Source: an uncultured Ruminococcus sp.
Lineage (GTDB): Bacteria > Bacillota > Clostridia > Oscillospirales > CAG-272
DNA: 24,743 nt
Direction: 5' to 3'
NCBI GenBank assembly: GCA_902783755.1
Contig: CACZSC010000256.1
Coordinates: forward strand, 1-24,743
The position numbers and the translations under genes are program-made. Of the stretch, positions 1 to 8,412 are shown in pieces. The notes under the pieces were generated by a model. The model did not search any database. It had not been told where the DNA came from and worked only from the letters and a program-made list of their open reading frames with translations. Within the stretch, counting starts at the first letter, position 1. Each line of letters begins with the position of its first letter.

Positions 1-945
1 CGCATCGATGCGTATCCTCATCTGACAGCCAAAGACATCAGCAGGGAATGGGTGCTTAATCCGGTGTGGAGCGTGGAGTCCTGGGGCGCGCCTTCTGTTA
101 CAAAAATATGCCTGAAAGACGATTTCAGGGCCTTCCTCAGCGCCTGCAGGAGACACAAGATCCGTGTGGCTCTCTCCAGCTGGTTCAGGCAGGATCAGGG
201 CCACAGTGAAATGGATATCCGGTCTCCCGCGGATCTCTCGGACGTGTGGATCAAAACTCTTAATTACATCGATTCATGGGGCGAGCTGGACAATATCCTC
301 TATATCGATATGTGCAATGAATGGCCTTTCGATTTCTGGGCTCCTTTTGTCCGTGTTCCCGGAATACGGCTGGAAGACGAGGCCAGCGTTTCCTGGATGA
401 AGCAGGCGGTCCTCGGACTCAAAAAACACTATCCGGACATACCGGTGACATTTTCATTCTCGGCAGACTACGGAAAGTGCCTGTCTTTAGATGTGAGCTG
501 CCTTGACTTTCTGGAACCTCATGTCTGGATGGCTGCAGTTACGGATTTTTACAGCAAGGTCGGTTATCATTATGAGCTTTTTGACAACAAGGGCTATACC
601 AATCTGGCGCTCCGGGGCGAGAAAGAATACTTGAACAACGAGATCCGGTATGTTTCTGCCCTTTCTGAAAACATAAATCAGCTGGCTGAATGGGCAAAAG
701 CCTCAGGCAAGCCTCTTGTTACGACCGAATGCTGGTCAGTCGTTAATTATAAGGACTGGCCTCTTCTGAACTGGGACTGGGTCAAATCCATCAACCGGTT
801 CGGGACGGAGGCAGCCTCGTCAACGGGCTGCTGGGCAGGGATCGCGACCAGCAACTTCTGCGCCCCGCAGTTTGTCGGGATGTGGAGGGACATTTCCTGG
901 CACAGAAAGCTCACAAGGACCATCAGGGAAGGCAAGATAATATAG
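1..945 (+). CDS. Cellulase-like glycoside hydrolase (clan GH-A), 5'-truncated
   Basis: The frame is open from the first base to the TAG at 943-945, so 314 C-terminal residues are visible and the true start lies outside the window; the GTG at 52 is internal. The protein looks like a (beta/alpha)8 hydrolase of the cellulase-like GH-A type. MCNEWP (Glu107, counted from the first visible codon) fits the Asn-Glu acid/base at the end of strand 4, and LVTTECW (Glu243) fits the strand-7 nucleophile. It is rich in Trp, as carbohydrate-binding clefts are. Substrate cannot be assigned. No signal peptide can be judged because the N-terminus is missing. A terminator follows 21 bp downstream and the next gene is convergent, so it is the last gene of its transcript. 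Fold and class are fairly likely; the exact family is not. Confidence 0.6.
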   Translation, partial: RIDAYPHLTAKDISREWVLNPVWSVESWGAPSVTKICLKDDFRAFLSACRRHKIRVALSSWFRQDQGHSEMDIRSPADLSDVWIKTLNYIDSWGELDNILYIDMCNEWPFDFWAPFVRVPGIRLEDEASVSWMKQAVLGLKKHYPDIPVTFSFSADYGKCLSLDVSCLDFLEPHVWMAAVTDFYSKVGYHYELFDNKGYTNLALRGEKEYLNNEIRYVSALSENINQLAEWAKASGKPLVTTECWSVVNYKDWPLLNWDWVKSINRFGTEAASSTGCWAGIATSNFCAPQFVGMWRDISWHRKLTRTIREGKII

Positions 946-966
946 CGTTCCGCAACAAAAACATGA

Positions 967-997
967 CCCGGCAGGTTCAATCCCCGCCGGGCTTTTT
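967..997 (+). terminator. Intrinsic terminator after the glycoside hydrolase gene
   Basis: The arms CCCGGC (967-972) and GCCGGG (986-991) are perfect complements around a 13-nt loop, followed by CTTTTT. On the minus strand the hairpin is followed within a few bases by a T run (ATGTTTTTG), so it may also end the leftward mgtC transcript. Confidence 0.75.
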
Positions 998-1030
998 GCG
1001 TTTGCTGTTCTGTTATGCCGCTGTGGCTCC

Positions 1031-1717
1031 TCACCAGATCATCTCACACGACACGATGCCGTCCATGGAGCGTATCCGGTGGATCGTCTCCTCCGGAGAG
1101 GCGCTTCCTCTCAAAGTGATGCCGGAGGAATACAGGGCCCCCGTTTCGTCGTCTTTCGTATGTATCTTCAGGTTCACTATGGAAAGTCTCCTGTCCTTGC
1201 AGAACCGGAGTACTGCATCGAGCGAATCCTTCTGATTGTAGACGACTTCCACGGCAAATTCAGGGTTCGTGGTCACCTTGGATGCCAGTTTTGCGAAGAG
1301 GGTCTCAACCAGAAGCACGAGGATTGTTCCTATGACTGCTATCTCGTAGTACCCGCATCCTATCGCCAGTCCTATAATACCTGTCGTCCAGAGCCCTGCT
1401 GCAGTCGTCAGGCCTTTTATCGTCTGTTTCTTTGTTATAAGGATCGTTCCTGCGCCGATAAAACCAAGTCCTGTGATGACCTGTGCGCTGATACGTGTGA
1501 TGTCTGTGGGCAGATTGAGCACCAGCAGTATGTACTGGCCCGTCATCGCCGCCATGGCAGATCCCAGACAAACCAGAACATGTGTCCTGAATCCGGCCGG
1601 TCTGTTTTTTGCAGATCTCTCGAGACCTATGGCCATGCCGCATACAAGAACGGCTACGATCTTGATTATCACGGAGAGAAAATCGAGATTACGGAAATTG
1701 TCAAGAAATGTAAGCAT
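1031..1717 (-). CDS. MgtC/SapB family membrane protein (canonical copy)
   Basis: A 228-residue protein of the MgtC/SapB family. The N-terminal half is hydrophobic with several predicted membrane segments and the family blocks GLERS (31-35), AGFRTH (41-46), LGFIGAG (84-90) and KGLTTAAGLW (101-110). The C-terminal roughly 80 residues form a soluble, ACT-like domain. MgtC of pathogens is linked to growth in low magnesium and to control of the F-type ATP synthase; in free-living Firmicutes the role is not settled. I chose the ATG at 1717 because AAGGAGGAAAG lies just upstream; the longer in-frame start at 1762 would overlap the preceding gene. It follows the other MgtC-like gene by 13 bp and is the last gene of the rpmH-jag transcript. 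Confidence 0.88.
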   Translation of the reverse strand: MLTFLDNFRNLDFLSVIIKIVAVLVCGMAIGLERSAKNRPAGFRTHVLVCLGSAMAAMTGQYILLVLNLPTDITRISAQVITGLGFIGAGTILITKKQTIKGLTTAAGLWTTGIIGLAIGCGYYEIAVIGTILVLLVETLFAKLASKVTTNPEFAVEVVYNQKDSLDAVLRFCKDRRLSIVNLKIHTKDDETGALYSSGITLRGSASPEETIHRIRSMDGIVSCEMIW

Positions 1718-1730
1718 CGATCTTTCCTCC

Positions 1731-2465
1731 TTATGATATGAGTTCCTGGACGGAATACACACACGGCAGTTCTGCGACTGAAGTCAGCATGGCAGAGTGC
1801 GAATGCGACTTTTTGCCGAGTTTCACGATAAATATCGCGTTCGGCATCTTATCCTTGTCGGGCTCCATCCTCTCGATATCTATATCGAATATCTGTGCAT
1901 CCTTGGAAACGATGACGTCTGATATTTTCGAGATGTCTTCTACGGAGGTGAATTCCACATTAAGGGTAATATTCCGAAGTTTTCTTTTAAACTCCCCTTC
2001 GATTGAAGAGAAAGCGTTCAGGAACAGTTCCACTATCACGAGAGCTATGATAACGATCTCGTAGAATCCTATGCCCGTTGCCATACCCATGCACATCGCG
2101 GCAAACAGGCCGGTGGCGGTTGTCAGTCCTTTAACTTCCTGATGTGATGCCTTGATGATGGTCCCCGCACCCAGGAAGCCTATGCCTACCACTATCTGGG
2201 CTATTATCCTGGCCACGTCCATCTTCGCTCCGGCCGCTCCGGCTACTGCGGACCATGAAGTGTTTATCATCTCCTGCTCGTAAAGCGCTATGAGAGTCGC
2301 CATGGCGGATCCTATGCTCACCAGCATATATGTCCTGAGCCCGGCCGCCCTGGCCTTCTTGGTCCTTCCGTAGCCCACCACTGCCCCGCATATCATCGCG
2401 AGGACCAGCCTGATCACGGCGGAGACCATGTTGAATTCGTGAAGATAATTGAATACTTCTTTCAC
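1731..2465 (-). CDS. MgtC/SapB family membrane protein (divergent copy)
   Basis: A 244-residue second MgtC/SapB homologue. It shares the family layout: hydrophobic N-terminal half with AGLRTYMLV (41-49), GIGFLGAGT (94-102) and KGLTTATGL (112-120), then a soluble C-terminal domain. It differs from its neighbour in two ways: the GLER block is GYGR (31-34), and a polar loop of about ten extra residues (around 66-80) lies before the third hydrophobic stretch. It starts with GTG, which overlaps the TGA of jag in a GTGA arrangement, suggesting translational coupling. The two copies are clearly paralogous but not recent duplicates, so they may form a hetero-oligomer or have separate ligands; that is inference. 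Confidence 0.87.
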   Translation of the reverse strand: MKEVFNYLHEFNMVSAVIRLVLAMICGAVVGYGRTKKARAAGLRTYMLVSIGSAMATLIALYEQEMINTSWSAVAGAAGAKMDVARIIAQIVVGIGFLGAGTIIKASHQEVKGLTTATGLFAAMCMGMATGIGFYEIVIIALVIVELFLNAFSSIEGEFKRKLRNITLNVEFTSVEDISKISDVIVSKDAQIFDIDIERMEPDKDKMPNAIFIVKLGKKSHSHSAMLTSVAELPCVYSVQELIS

Positions 2466-4084
2466 TCGCTATAATCCTCGTCGGTTATAATGGTGGCTGT
2501 TTCGTTTCCTTCAAGGTACTCTGTAAGTTTGTCAAGCGGAACTTTCTGAATCTTCTTGGGTTTTCTTTCAGGGTTGTAAGTCAAAGGCTCACCGGCCCAT
2601 TCCCCCTGCCCTGAAGACTGGGACTTCTTTTTGTCGCCTTTCTTTCTGGAGTCAGATTTTCCGCTGCGGTTGCGGTACGAGACCTTGTCGCTTCCTTCGT
2701 ATGTAACTATTATCTTTCTGTCTCTGTCACTTCCAACGGAATGGGTCGAAACATTGGGGAAGGACTGAAGTTCACTGTGTATGATCCTTCTCTCGTAAGC
2801 ATTCATGGGCTCAAGGTACACGTTTCTCTTGTACTTCACCGCCTTGGCTGCCATTCTTTTTGCGAGGCTGCGGAGAGTGCTTTCTCTCTTTTCCCTGTAG
2901 TTCTCCACATCGACTACGATCTTGACGTAATCACCGTCTCCGGATTTGGTCCTGCGGAGGGCGGAAAGGTTCACGAGATACTGGATCGCATCAAGAGTCT
3001 CCCCATGGTGCCCTATAAGTACGGAAGAATCCTCTCCGACGATGTTTATCTTCGGATACACCGTGGCTGTTTCCGTTGTGATGAGCTCCTCGCCTTCCGG
3101 CTTTTCTGCTGCCCTGGCCTCTGCGTTCAGTTTCATGTTGGAAATAAGCTTTGCGACGAAGTCAAGCGCAAAGTTCATTTCTGCCTCGGTCACGGCTTCC
3201 TTTGCTGCTGGTATTTTCGGAACTGCTGTATCGCTGTCGTCAGCCATCGTTTCCCCGAACAGTTCGGATGCTCTTTCATCAAGCATGTTTTCCTGCTCGC
3301 TCGCAAGCCTTTCGGCCTTCAGGTAGTCATCTTCCTTCTCTGAGATATCATGTTTCTGAGAAGTTGACTGAGAAATCGCGTTTTTCCTGTTCTTTTTGGC
3401 GTCATTGCTCATCTTGCCGCCGGCAGCTACTCTCGAAGTACCGAACGCGCCGCTGCTCTCGTAATCAGAGTTGAATTCACTCAGAACCGCGGGCCTGTTC
3501 ACTGTCACGGACGACGGTTCAGGCTGCTTTTCCATGCTTTTCTTGATCTGGGGACGGTTGCCCCTTTTTCCGGGAAGGCCCTGATTGTTGAGCTTTGTCT
3601 TGGGTTTCTGAGTTTCCTCTGCCTTCGGCTTTTCTGCCTGATTCTGCTGGGGAGAGCTCTGTTTTACCTCTTCCCTTCTCTGATTCTGGTGTTTCTTCTG
3701 GTTGTCTCTGTTGTGGTTTTTCTTGTCTTCAAATTTGTGGTTGTTTCTCTGCCTGTCCTGGTCGCGCCTGTCGTTGTTCTGCTTTTCCGGTGATTTGTTC
3801 TTCGGGCTTTCTTTCTTTTCTTCCCTGTCGTTCCCGAAGGATCCTCTGTCTGTTATGTTCTTCATTCCCTTTATATCGTTCACCAGGGAACCCAGGTCAA
3901 CGGGGGATGTCTTCGTAACAGTCACCTTGATCTTGGCTTTCTTTGCGCCTATCCCAAGAAATCCCTTCTTTGGCATTTCCAGGATCTCGTATGAGATCTC
4001 ATGATTGGCATCTGCGTACTGGGCATTAGCGAGAGAAACTGCTTCTTCAACGGTTTTTGCCGTCAATTCAACAACTTTACTCAT
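2462..4084 (-). CDS. jag: Jag/KhpB RNA-binding protein with a very long linker
   Basis: Jag (KhpB, SpoIIIJ-associated) is an RNA-binding protein coupled in Firmicutes to cell-envelope growth and division control. Three parts are visible. The Jag-N domain is at residues 1-57, with KKGFLGIGAKKAKI. A linker of about 230 residues (58-290) is dominated by K, Q, N, E, R and S. The KH-II domain has the GxxG loop as GHHG (358-361), followed by an R3H domain with R432/H436 and the STHSVG...R segment. A basic and acidic tail follows. At 540 residues it is much longer than B. subtilis Jag (about 210). It starts 11 bp after yidC with a weak ribosome-binding site (AAAGGGAT) and lies in the expected yidC-jag order. 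Confidence 0.93.
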   Translation of the reverse strand: MSKVVELTAKTVEEAVSLANAQYADANHEISYEILEMPKKGFLGIGAKKAKIKVTVTKTSPVDLGSLVNDIKGMKNITDRGSFGNDREEKKESPKNKSPEKQNNDRRDQDRQRNNHKFEDKKNHNRDNQKKHQNQRREEVKQSSPQQNQAEKPKAEETQKPKTKLNNQGLPGKRGNRPQIKKSMEKQPEPSSVTVNRPAVLSEFNSDYESSGAFGTSRVAAGGKMSNDAKKNRKNAISQSTSQKHDISEKEDDYLKAERLASEQENMLDERASELFGETMADDSDTAVPKIPAAKEAVTEAEMNFALDFVAKLISNMKLNAEARAAEKPEGEELITTETATVYPKINIVGEDSSVLIGHHGETLDAIQYLVNLSALRRTKSGDGDYVKIVVDVENYREKRESTLRSLAKRMAAKAVKYKRNVYLEPMNAYERRIIHSELQSFPNVSTHSVGSDRDRKIIVTYEGSDKVSYRNRSGKSDSRKKGDKKKSQSSGQGEWAGEPLTYNPERKPKKIQKVPLDKLTEYLEGNETATIITDEDYSE

Positions 4085-4095
4085 TGATTATCCCT

Positions 4096-5265
4096 TTATT
4101 TCTTCTTTTTTTTCTTGTTTACGTACGTCGTCTTTTCGTCATTCTTGATTGCTGCAGGGGCTTCGGACGATTCCGTTACTTCCGTTTCCGTCTTTGTTTC
4201 CGTTTTGACCGCCTCTTTGGAGATCCCGAACTTTTTGAGAAGGCCGGGCTTTTTGTCTTCTTCTGCCTTGGCTTCCTCAAGTTCCTTCAGTTCTTCCTTG
4301 TGCCGTTCGAGATACTCCTCATCGTCTATATGGTGCAGACTTCGCACAAACTGCCCGCTGCTTTTCTGCTTGATCTCCTTGCCCGCTTCTTTCTCGGCCT
4401 TCTTGTAATCCTCTTCGGTAAATTTGGGAAGCGGGAAGATTTTCGCTATGATGATCTTTTCGACCATCTGGAGTATGCTCCTGAAAATCCAGTAAACACC
4501 GATAGCTGCCGGCATCTGGAACTCAATGAACACCGACAGAAGAGGCATCGTCCACATCATTATCTTGGTGGAAATCTTGTTCTGGGCCTCTGCTGCTTCA
4601 GGAGACTGGTAATTGTACCGCTGCATGATCTTCTGCGTAACAATCATTACCACGAATGTTATTACAGGGATCAGCATGAGCCAGTTGAAGGGGTCAAACT
4701 GGATTGCCGGTGTCAGAGAAAGGTCGAAAGGTCCTACCTTTGTCTGCGGAATGATCGCGCCCTCAAGGGAAGGAAACTTGGTGACAAGCTCGCTCATGTT
4801 GTCACGGATCTGTCCGACCAGTCCGATTTCATCAACTGCTTTCTGGCCAAAGTGCTGCGAAAGTGCAGTTATGTCTTCGGTTGCAAGTCTGCTGATGTAT
4901 GTCAGCGGTTTGCGGATGACACCGTAAAGCATCATGATTATTGGGAGCTGGATTATGAGGGGCAGGCACCCTCCGGCAGGATTGAAATGCTCTTCCTGGT
5001 ACATCTGCATTATTTCCTGCTGCTGTTTCTGCTTCGTCGCCTGATCGGTACGGCCTGCGTACTTCTTGGTTATTGCTGCCACTTTGGGGGCAAGCATCGC
5101 CTGTTTGATCTGATTCTTCTGCTGTTTGATAGCCAGAGGCACCATCAGCAGCTCCATCAGGAGCGAAAACAGGAGAATTGCAAGCATGTAGTTGTTTGTG
5201 ATGGAGTATGCGAATCGCATCACATATCCCAATGGCACTAGTATGAAGCCAAAAAATTCTGCCAT
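4096..5265 (-). CDS. yidC: Membrane protein insertase YidC/OxaA
   Basis: YidC/Oxa1 family insertase of the cytoplasmic membrane, which inserts and folds membrane proteins alone or with SecYEG. The 389-residue protein has an N-terminal hydrophobic segment, the basic cytoplasmic loop after TM1 (IKQQKNQIKQ), the conserved AGGCLPLIIQLPI block, a long extracellular loop, then the MMWTMPLLSVFIEFQMPAA hydrophobic hairpin. A roughly 110-residue charged cytoplasmic tail ends in a Lys run, as in many Gram-positive homologues. No lipobox is seen. I prefer the ATG at 5265 over the in-frame TTG at 5277 because TTGGAGAA sits 6-7 nt before it. Its start is one base after the yidD stop. The gene order yidD-yidC-jag supports the identification. 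Confidence 0.95.
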   Translation of the reverse strand: MAEFFGFILVPLGYVMRFAYSITNNYMLAILLFSLLMELLMVPLAIKQQKNQIKQAMLAPKVAAITKKYAGRTDQATKQKQQQEIMQMYQEEHFNPAGGCLPLIIQLPIIMMLYGVIRKPLTYISRLATEDITALSQHFGQKAVDEIGLVGQIRDNMSELVTKFPSLEGAIIPQTKVGPFDLSLTPAIQFDPFNWLMLIPVITFVVMIVTQKIMQRYNYQSPEAAEAQNKISTKIMMWTMPLLSVFIEFQMPAAIGVYWIFRSILQMVEKIIIAKIFPLPKFTEEDYKKAEKEAGKEIKQKSSGQFVRSLHHIDDEEYLERHKEELKELEEAKAEEDKKPGLLKKFGISKEAVKTETKTETEVTESSEAPAAIKNDEKTTYVNKKKKKK

Positions 5266-5266
5266 T

Positions 5267-5599
5267 TCATTCTCCAATATCTGTTTTTTGCCGCTTTTCC
5301 CTGCTGAAAAGGGCTTTCAGTCTTTCAAAGAATTGTTTTCTTGACGGCACAGGGTCTTCCCCGCCCTTTGAAAAAGGATTGCATCTTATGACGCGGATCA
5401 CCGCCATCACCGACCCGATGATTATCCCCCATTCCCTGACAGCCTGCATGGCATATTCGGAACACGTTGGGGTAAATCTGCACGATGGGGATCCTTTCAG
5501 CGGAGACAGGTATCTCCTGTAGATCTTCAACGGGAAAAGAAACGCTTCCTTGACCGCGGAATAAACTCTTCCGAAAAAAACTGATATTCTCTTATTCAT
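5267..5599 (-). CDS. yidD: Membrane protein insertion efficiency factor YidD
   Basis: A 110-residue YidD-family protein, an accessory factor for membrane protein insertion encoded between rnpA and yidC in most bacteria. The diagnostic segment is present: YRRYLSPLKG followed by CRFTPTCSEYAMQAV, then RVIRCNPFSKGGEDPVP. The N-terminus is amphipathic and hydrophobic, consistent with membrane association. The ATG at 5599 gives the family-typical start MNKRISVFFG; the frame is open further upstream but that would run deep into rnpA. It overlaps the end of rnpA by 8 bp, and its stop is one base before the yidC start, so the three genes look translationally coupled. Confidence 0.95.
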   Translation of the reverse strand: MNKRISVFFGRVYSAVKEAFLFPLKIYRRYLSPLKGSPSCRFTPTCSEYAMQAVREWGIIIGSVMAVIRVIRCNPFSKGGEDPVPSRKQFFERLKALFSREKRQKTDIGE

Positions 5600-6029
5600 G
5601 GGAATCCGGTTCGATAGGAACGCTTTCCGTCGCGTCCGCCCGGTCCGATCCGCCTTCAAGGAGTATTCCCGTTTCGGAAAGACAATCCCTGAGATCATTC
5701 CAGACTTCCGCAAGCTTGCATCGAGTACACTTGGTTCTGGGACAAATCACTATCAGATATCCTTTTTTAATACCGTTCTCGCTGTCTATCTTTCTGTACG
5801 CTTCCCTGACTAGTCTTTTTGCCCTGTTTCTCTGTACTGCGCCTCCGACTTTTTTTGAGGCCTGTATTCCTATCCTGTTGACTTTTTCTTTTTTGGGATT
5901 CTGCTTTTTCAGTATCTGGGACATCCTGTCCCTCATCACGTATACTGCAACAGTATCGCTTACACAGGAGGCCCCGCTCTTGAAGGCTTTCCTGTACAGG
6001 TGGTTCTGTTTTATTGCGTAAAACTTCAA
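5592..6029 (-). CDS. rnpA: Ribonuclease P protein component
   Basis: Protein subunit of RNase P, which with the M1 RNA removes 5' leaders from tRNA precursors. The family core is clear: YAIKQNHLYRKAFKSG at the N-terminus and the RNA-binding RNR motif in AVQRNRAKRLVREAYRK (residues 65-80). It also carries a 30-residue Asp/Glu/Ser-rich C-terminal tail. Start choice is uncertain: no ATG precedes the conserved N-terminus. The TTG at 6029 gives MKFYAIKQNH, matching the usual beginning of RnpA, with GGGGGAT just upstream; a GTG at 6071 would add 14 residues. It lies 75 bp downstream of rpmH in the standard order. Confidence 0.93.
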   Translation of the reverse strand: MKFYAIKQNHLYRKAFKSGASCVSDTVAVYVMRDRMSQILKKQNPKKEKVNRIGIQASKKVGGAVQRNRAKRLVREAYRKIDSENGIKKGYLIVICPRTKCTRCKLAEVWNDLRDCLSETGILLEGGSDRADATESVPIEPDSHE

Positions 6030-6103
6030 AGCAGCATCCCCCGATTTGCCATCTAAAAGTATAACCCCCACATCAGAGAAACGCGGAGGCTATTTTACTT
6101 CTT

Positions 6104-6238
6104 TTAATGTGTCAGTCTTGCACGACCCTTTGCACGTCTTCTCTTAAGAACTTTTCTTCCGTCAGCTGTTGCCATTCTTTTTCTAAAACCGTGCACTTTG
6201 CTTCTCTGCCTTTTCTTCGGCTGGTACGTTCTCAGCAT
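6104..6238 (-). CDS. rpmH: 50S ribosomal protein L34
   Basis: A 44-residue, very basic protein beginning MLRTYQPKKRQRSKVHGFRK and ending GRARLTH, the usual length and sequence pattern of bacterial L34. It is a component of the large ribosomal subunit. A perfect AAGGAGGT (6246-6253, minus strand) lies 7 nt before the ATG, and a consensus promoter lies about 65 bp upstream. It is the first gene of the leftward rpmH-rnpA-yidD-yidC-jag-mgtC transcript and sits back to back with dnaA, which marks the classical origin-proximal arrangement. Confidence 0.98.
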   Translation of the reverse strand: MLRTYQPKKRQRSKVHGFRKRMATADGRKVLKRRRAKGRARLTH

Positions 6239-6303
6239 GATAGATACCTCCTTACAAACTAATATAACGGTATTTCTGGAAAAACCGCATAGATAGACGA
6301 TTA

Positions 6304-6332
6304 ATTATACGGCCAATACCTTCCGTTGTCAA
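6304..6332 (-). promoter_or_regulatory. Consensus sigma-A promoter of the rpmH operon
   Basis: On the minus strand, TTGACA (6327-6332) is followed by exactly 17 nt and TATAAT (6304-6309), matching the housekeeping consensus at all 12 positions. It faces rpmH, leaving a leader of about 60 nt. Confidence 0.9.
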
Positions 6333-6457
6333 GTACCTTTTTTCTTGCACCTTCTGTCAGCAAACCCTCCAAAGCGAACCGCCGGATTTTGCGAAAATGA
6401 TGCTTTTCCCCGGATAAAAATCTATCGAAAATATCTGTCTTTCCGGGCTTTGATTTG

Positions 6458-6486
6458 TTGACGAAAACAGGACATTATGATATAAT
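6458..6486 (+). promoter_or_regulatory. Sigma-A promoter of dnaA
   Basis: TTGACG (6458-6463), a 17-nt spacer and TATAAT (6481-6486) form a near-perfect housekeeping promoter. Transcription would begin near 6493, about 44 nt before the dnaA ATG. The roughly 125 bp between this promoter and the divergent rpmH promoter hold no canonical DnaA box and no other signal I could recognise. Confidence 0.88.
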
Positions 6487-6536
6487 ATTGTAGATAAAAT
6501 GCGGGTAGTATCAATTATTTCTCTGGAGTTGCGCTT

Positions 6537-7949
6537 ATGGACACAAATACAGAAAAAAATCAGGCAGATTCTCTCGAATTCACCTGGAAATGCATTGCTA
6601 AAAATCTTTATGAAAAAACGAATGAAGCCGTTTTCAAGCTTTGCTTTGATAATATGAAGTTCATTTACCTCGATGACAAAAAGGCCGTTTTCTCCGTTCC
6701 CATCCCCACAAGCAAGACTCTGATCGAGGCGAGATATTTCGAACAGCTTAAGATTTCGGTAACAGACGTTCTTAGTTTCTGCCCCGATGAGATAGAGATA
6801 ACAGTCGAAGGAGAGTCGGCAAAACAGTCTTCATCCGATACAATGTCTGAGAGTCAGGCTCCACAGACTGCGGTAAAGGTAGAGACAAAAACCATAAATT
6901 ATCCTTTCCCTGATTATACATTTGAGAATTTTGTCGAGGGAAACTCAAACGAGTTTGCAAGAGCGGCCGCAATAAATGTTGCGGACAGAGGCTACAACGA
7001 CAAAACAAGGATAGAGACTCTTATAAACCCATTTATCATATGGGGAAAATCAGGTCTGGGAAAGACACATCTTATGTATGCGATCGCAAACAAGGCAATC
7101 GAGAAGAATCCGGACCTGAAAATCCAGTACGTAAAGGCTCAGGATTTTTCCAACCAGATCGTGGAAGCCCTGACCTCCACCAAAAACATCAAACAGGAGA
7201 TCCTCGGCAAATACAGGGACGTCGATATGTTCCTGATCGATGATATCCAGTTTATCGAGGGCAAAGAGGCAACTCAGACGGAATTCTTCCATATATTCGA
7301 GAACCTGTACGAAAGGAACAAGCAGATAATAATCACGTCGGACAGACCTCCGAAGGAACTTACCGAGCTTGCAGACAGGCTGAAAACTAGATTCGACGCT
7401 GCCCTTACCGCCGATATAAAAGCTCCGGACTATGAACTGAGAGTAGCGATCTTAAAAACAAAAGCAAAACAGTACAACATAGAGCTCCCTGATGATGTCA
7501 TCGAATTTCTCGCCCAGAATATAAAGGAAAACATCAGACAGCTGGAGGGAGTAGTAAAAAAGCTTTCTCTCACCAGTATCGTTACCGGGCAGCCTATAAG
7601 CATGGAAATGGTCCTCCAGTTCACTTCTGACTATCTTACCGAATCCGAGCCGGTTTCAGATACCGCAGAAAGGATCGTTTCCGTTACCTCAAGGATCTTT
7701 AAGGTTGATGAGAAAGAGATCCTGGGACCAAGCAGGATCAAAAACATAAAAGATGCAAGGAATGCGGCTATGTATGTCATGAGAAAGATCACTTCGCTTT
7801 CTCTCAGCGACATAGGAAAGATATTCGACAACAGGGACTCCTCCACCGTGCATTCAAACGTCGATGCGATTGCAGAATTAATCACTACCGACAGGGTCAT
7901 GGATGCAAAGATCAACGAGATAATAAAAGAGGTGGAACGCGGTCAGTAA
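6537..7949 (+). CDS. dnaA: Chromosomal replication initiator DnaA, atypical domain IV
   Basis: DnaA, the AAA+ initiator that binds and opens the origin. The 470-residue protein has the N-terminal domain I (ending around residue 85), a short variable linker, then domain III with YTFENFVEG, Walker A GKSGLGKT (170-177), Walker B LIDDIQF (Asp235/Asp236) and the sensor segment IIITSDRPP. Domain IV is the C-terminal ~95 residues. The helix-turn-helix signature, normally GGRDHTTV, reads DNRDSSTV here (431-438): Ser replaces the base-contacting His (E. coli His434) and the following Thr. The Gln after the conserved Arg (E. coli Arg407-Gln408) is Asn. The minor-groove Arg (E. coli Arg399) appears kept. 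GGAG lies 8 nt before the ATG. Function as initiator is near certain; its binding-site specificity may differ from the usual DnaA box. Confidence 0.97.
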   Translation: MDTNTEKNQADSLEFTWKCIAKNLYEKTNEAVFKLCFDNMKFIYLDDKKAVFSVPIPTSKTLIEARYFEQLKISVTDVLSFCPDEIEITVEGESAKQSSSDTMSESQAPQTAVKVETKTINYPFPDYTFENFVEGNSNEFARAAAINVADRGYNDKTRIETLINPFIIWGKSGLGKTHLMYAIANKAIEKNPDLKIQYVKAQDFSNQIVEALTSTKNIKQEILGKYRDVDMFLIDDIQFIEGKEATQTEFFHIFENLYERNKQIIITSDRPPKELTELADRLKTRFDAALTADIKAPDYELRVAILKTKAKQYNIELPDDVIEFLAQNIKENIRQLEGVVKKLSLTSIVTGQPISMEMVLQFTSDYLTESEPVSDTAERIVSVTSRIFKVDEKEILGPSRIKNIKDARNAAMYVMRKITSLSLSDIGKIFDNRDSSTVHSNVDAIAELITTDRVMDAKINEIIKEVERGQ

Positions 7950-8412
7950 TCCCTATTTTATTATGAGATCCATCTCTGTTAAGTTGCAGAAAATCAAAAA
8001 TATCGTAACAATCGGGGAAAATCTGCAAGTTTTGGTTGTAAAATATCTTCATTTTACAAATATAAAATTTTCAAATAGCTTTTTGAAAACTGATTTGAAA
8101 ACCATTTATCCTCGAAATTTGTAGAATAAAACGAAAAACAAGATAGTGATTTTTTAACTCATAATTAGAGAAAAAATCTGCTTATATTTTCTGTAATCGC
8201 TGCCTGAGATTTGAAACCGTTTTCACTCTACATTTGTGTTTTTCCGTCTTTTCAAATTCGGTGTTTTACTGTTAGGATCTGAAAAGAAAATCAGAAAAGG
8301 AACAGTATATAACGTACTGTTTTTAATCCAAAAACAAGCAAATGGAATGCTTAAAGAAAACCGGCCGTTTTTCTCATGTTATCTCTTTTTTTCCGTTTTT
8401 TTCCCTTTTTTC

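Noticed and set aside
4057..5241. 394-residue plus-strand open frame antisense to yidC
   Set aside because: It lies almost entirely opposite yidC, whose family motifs and operon position are clear; the translation is Phe/Leu/Arg-rich with no recognisable domain and no good ribosome-binding site.
6333..6457. Possible DnaA-box cluster between the rpmH and dnaA promoters
   Set aside because: Only weak matches (such as CCGGATAAA) are present; none reaches 7 of 9 convincingly.
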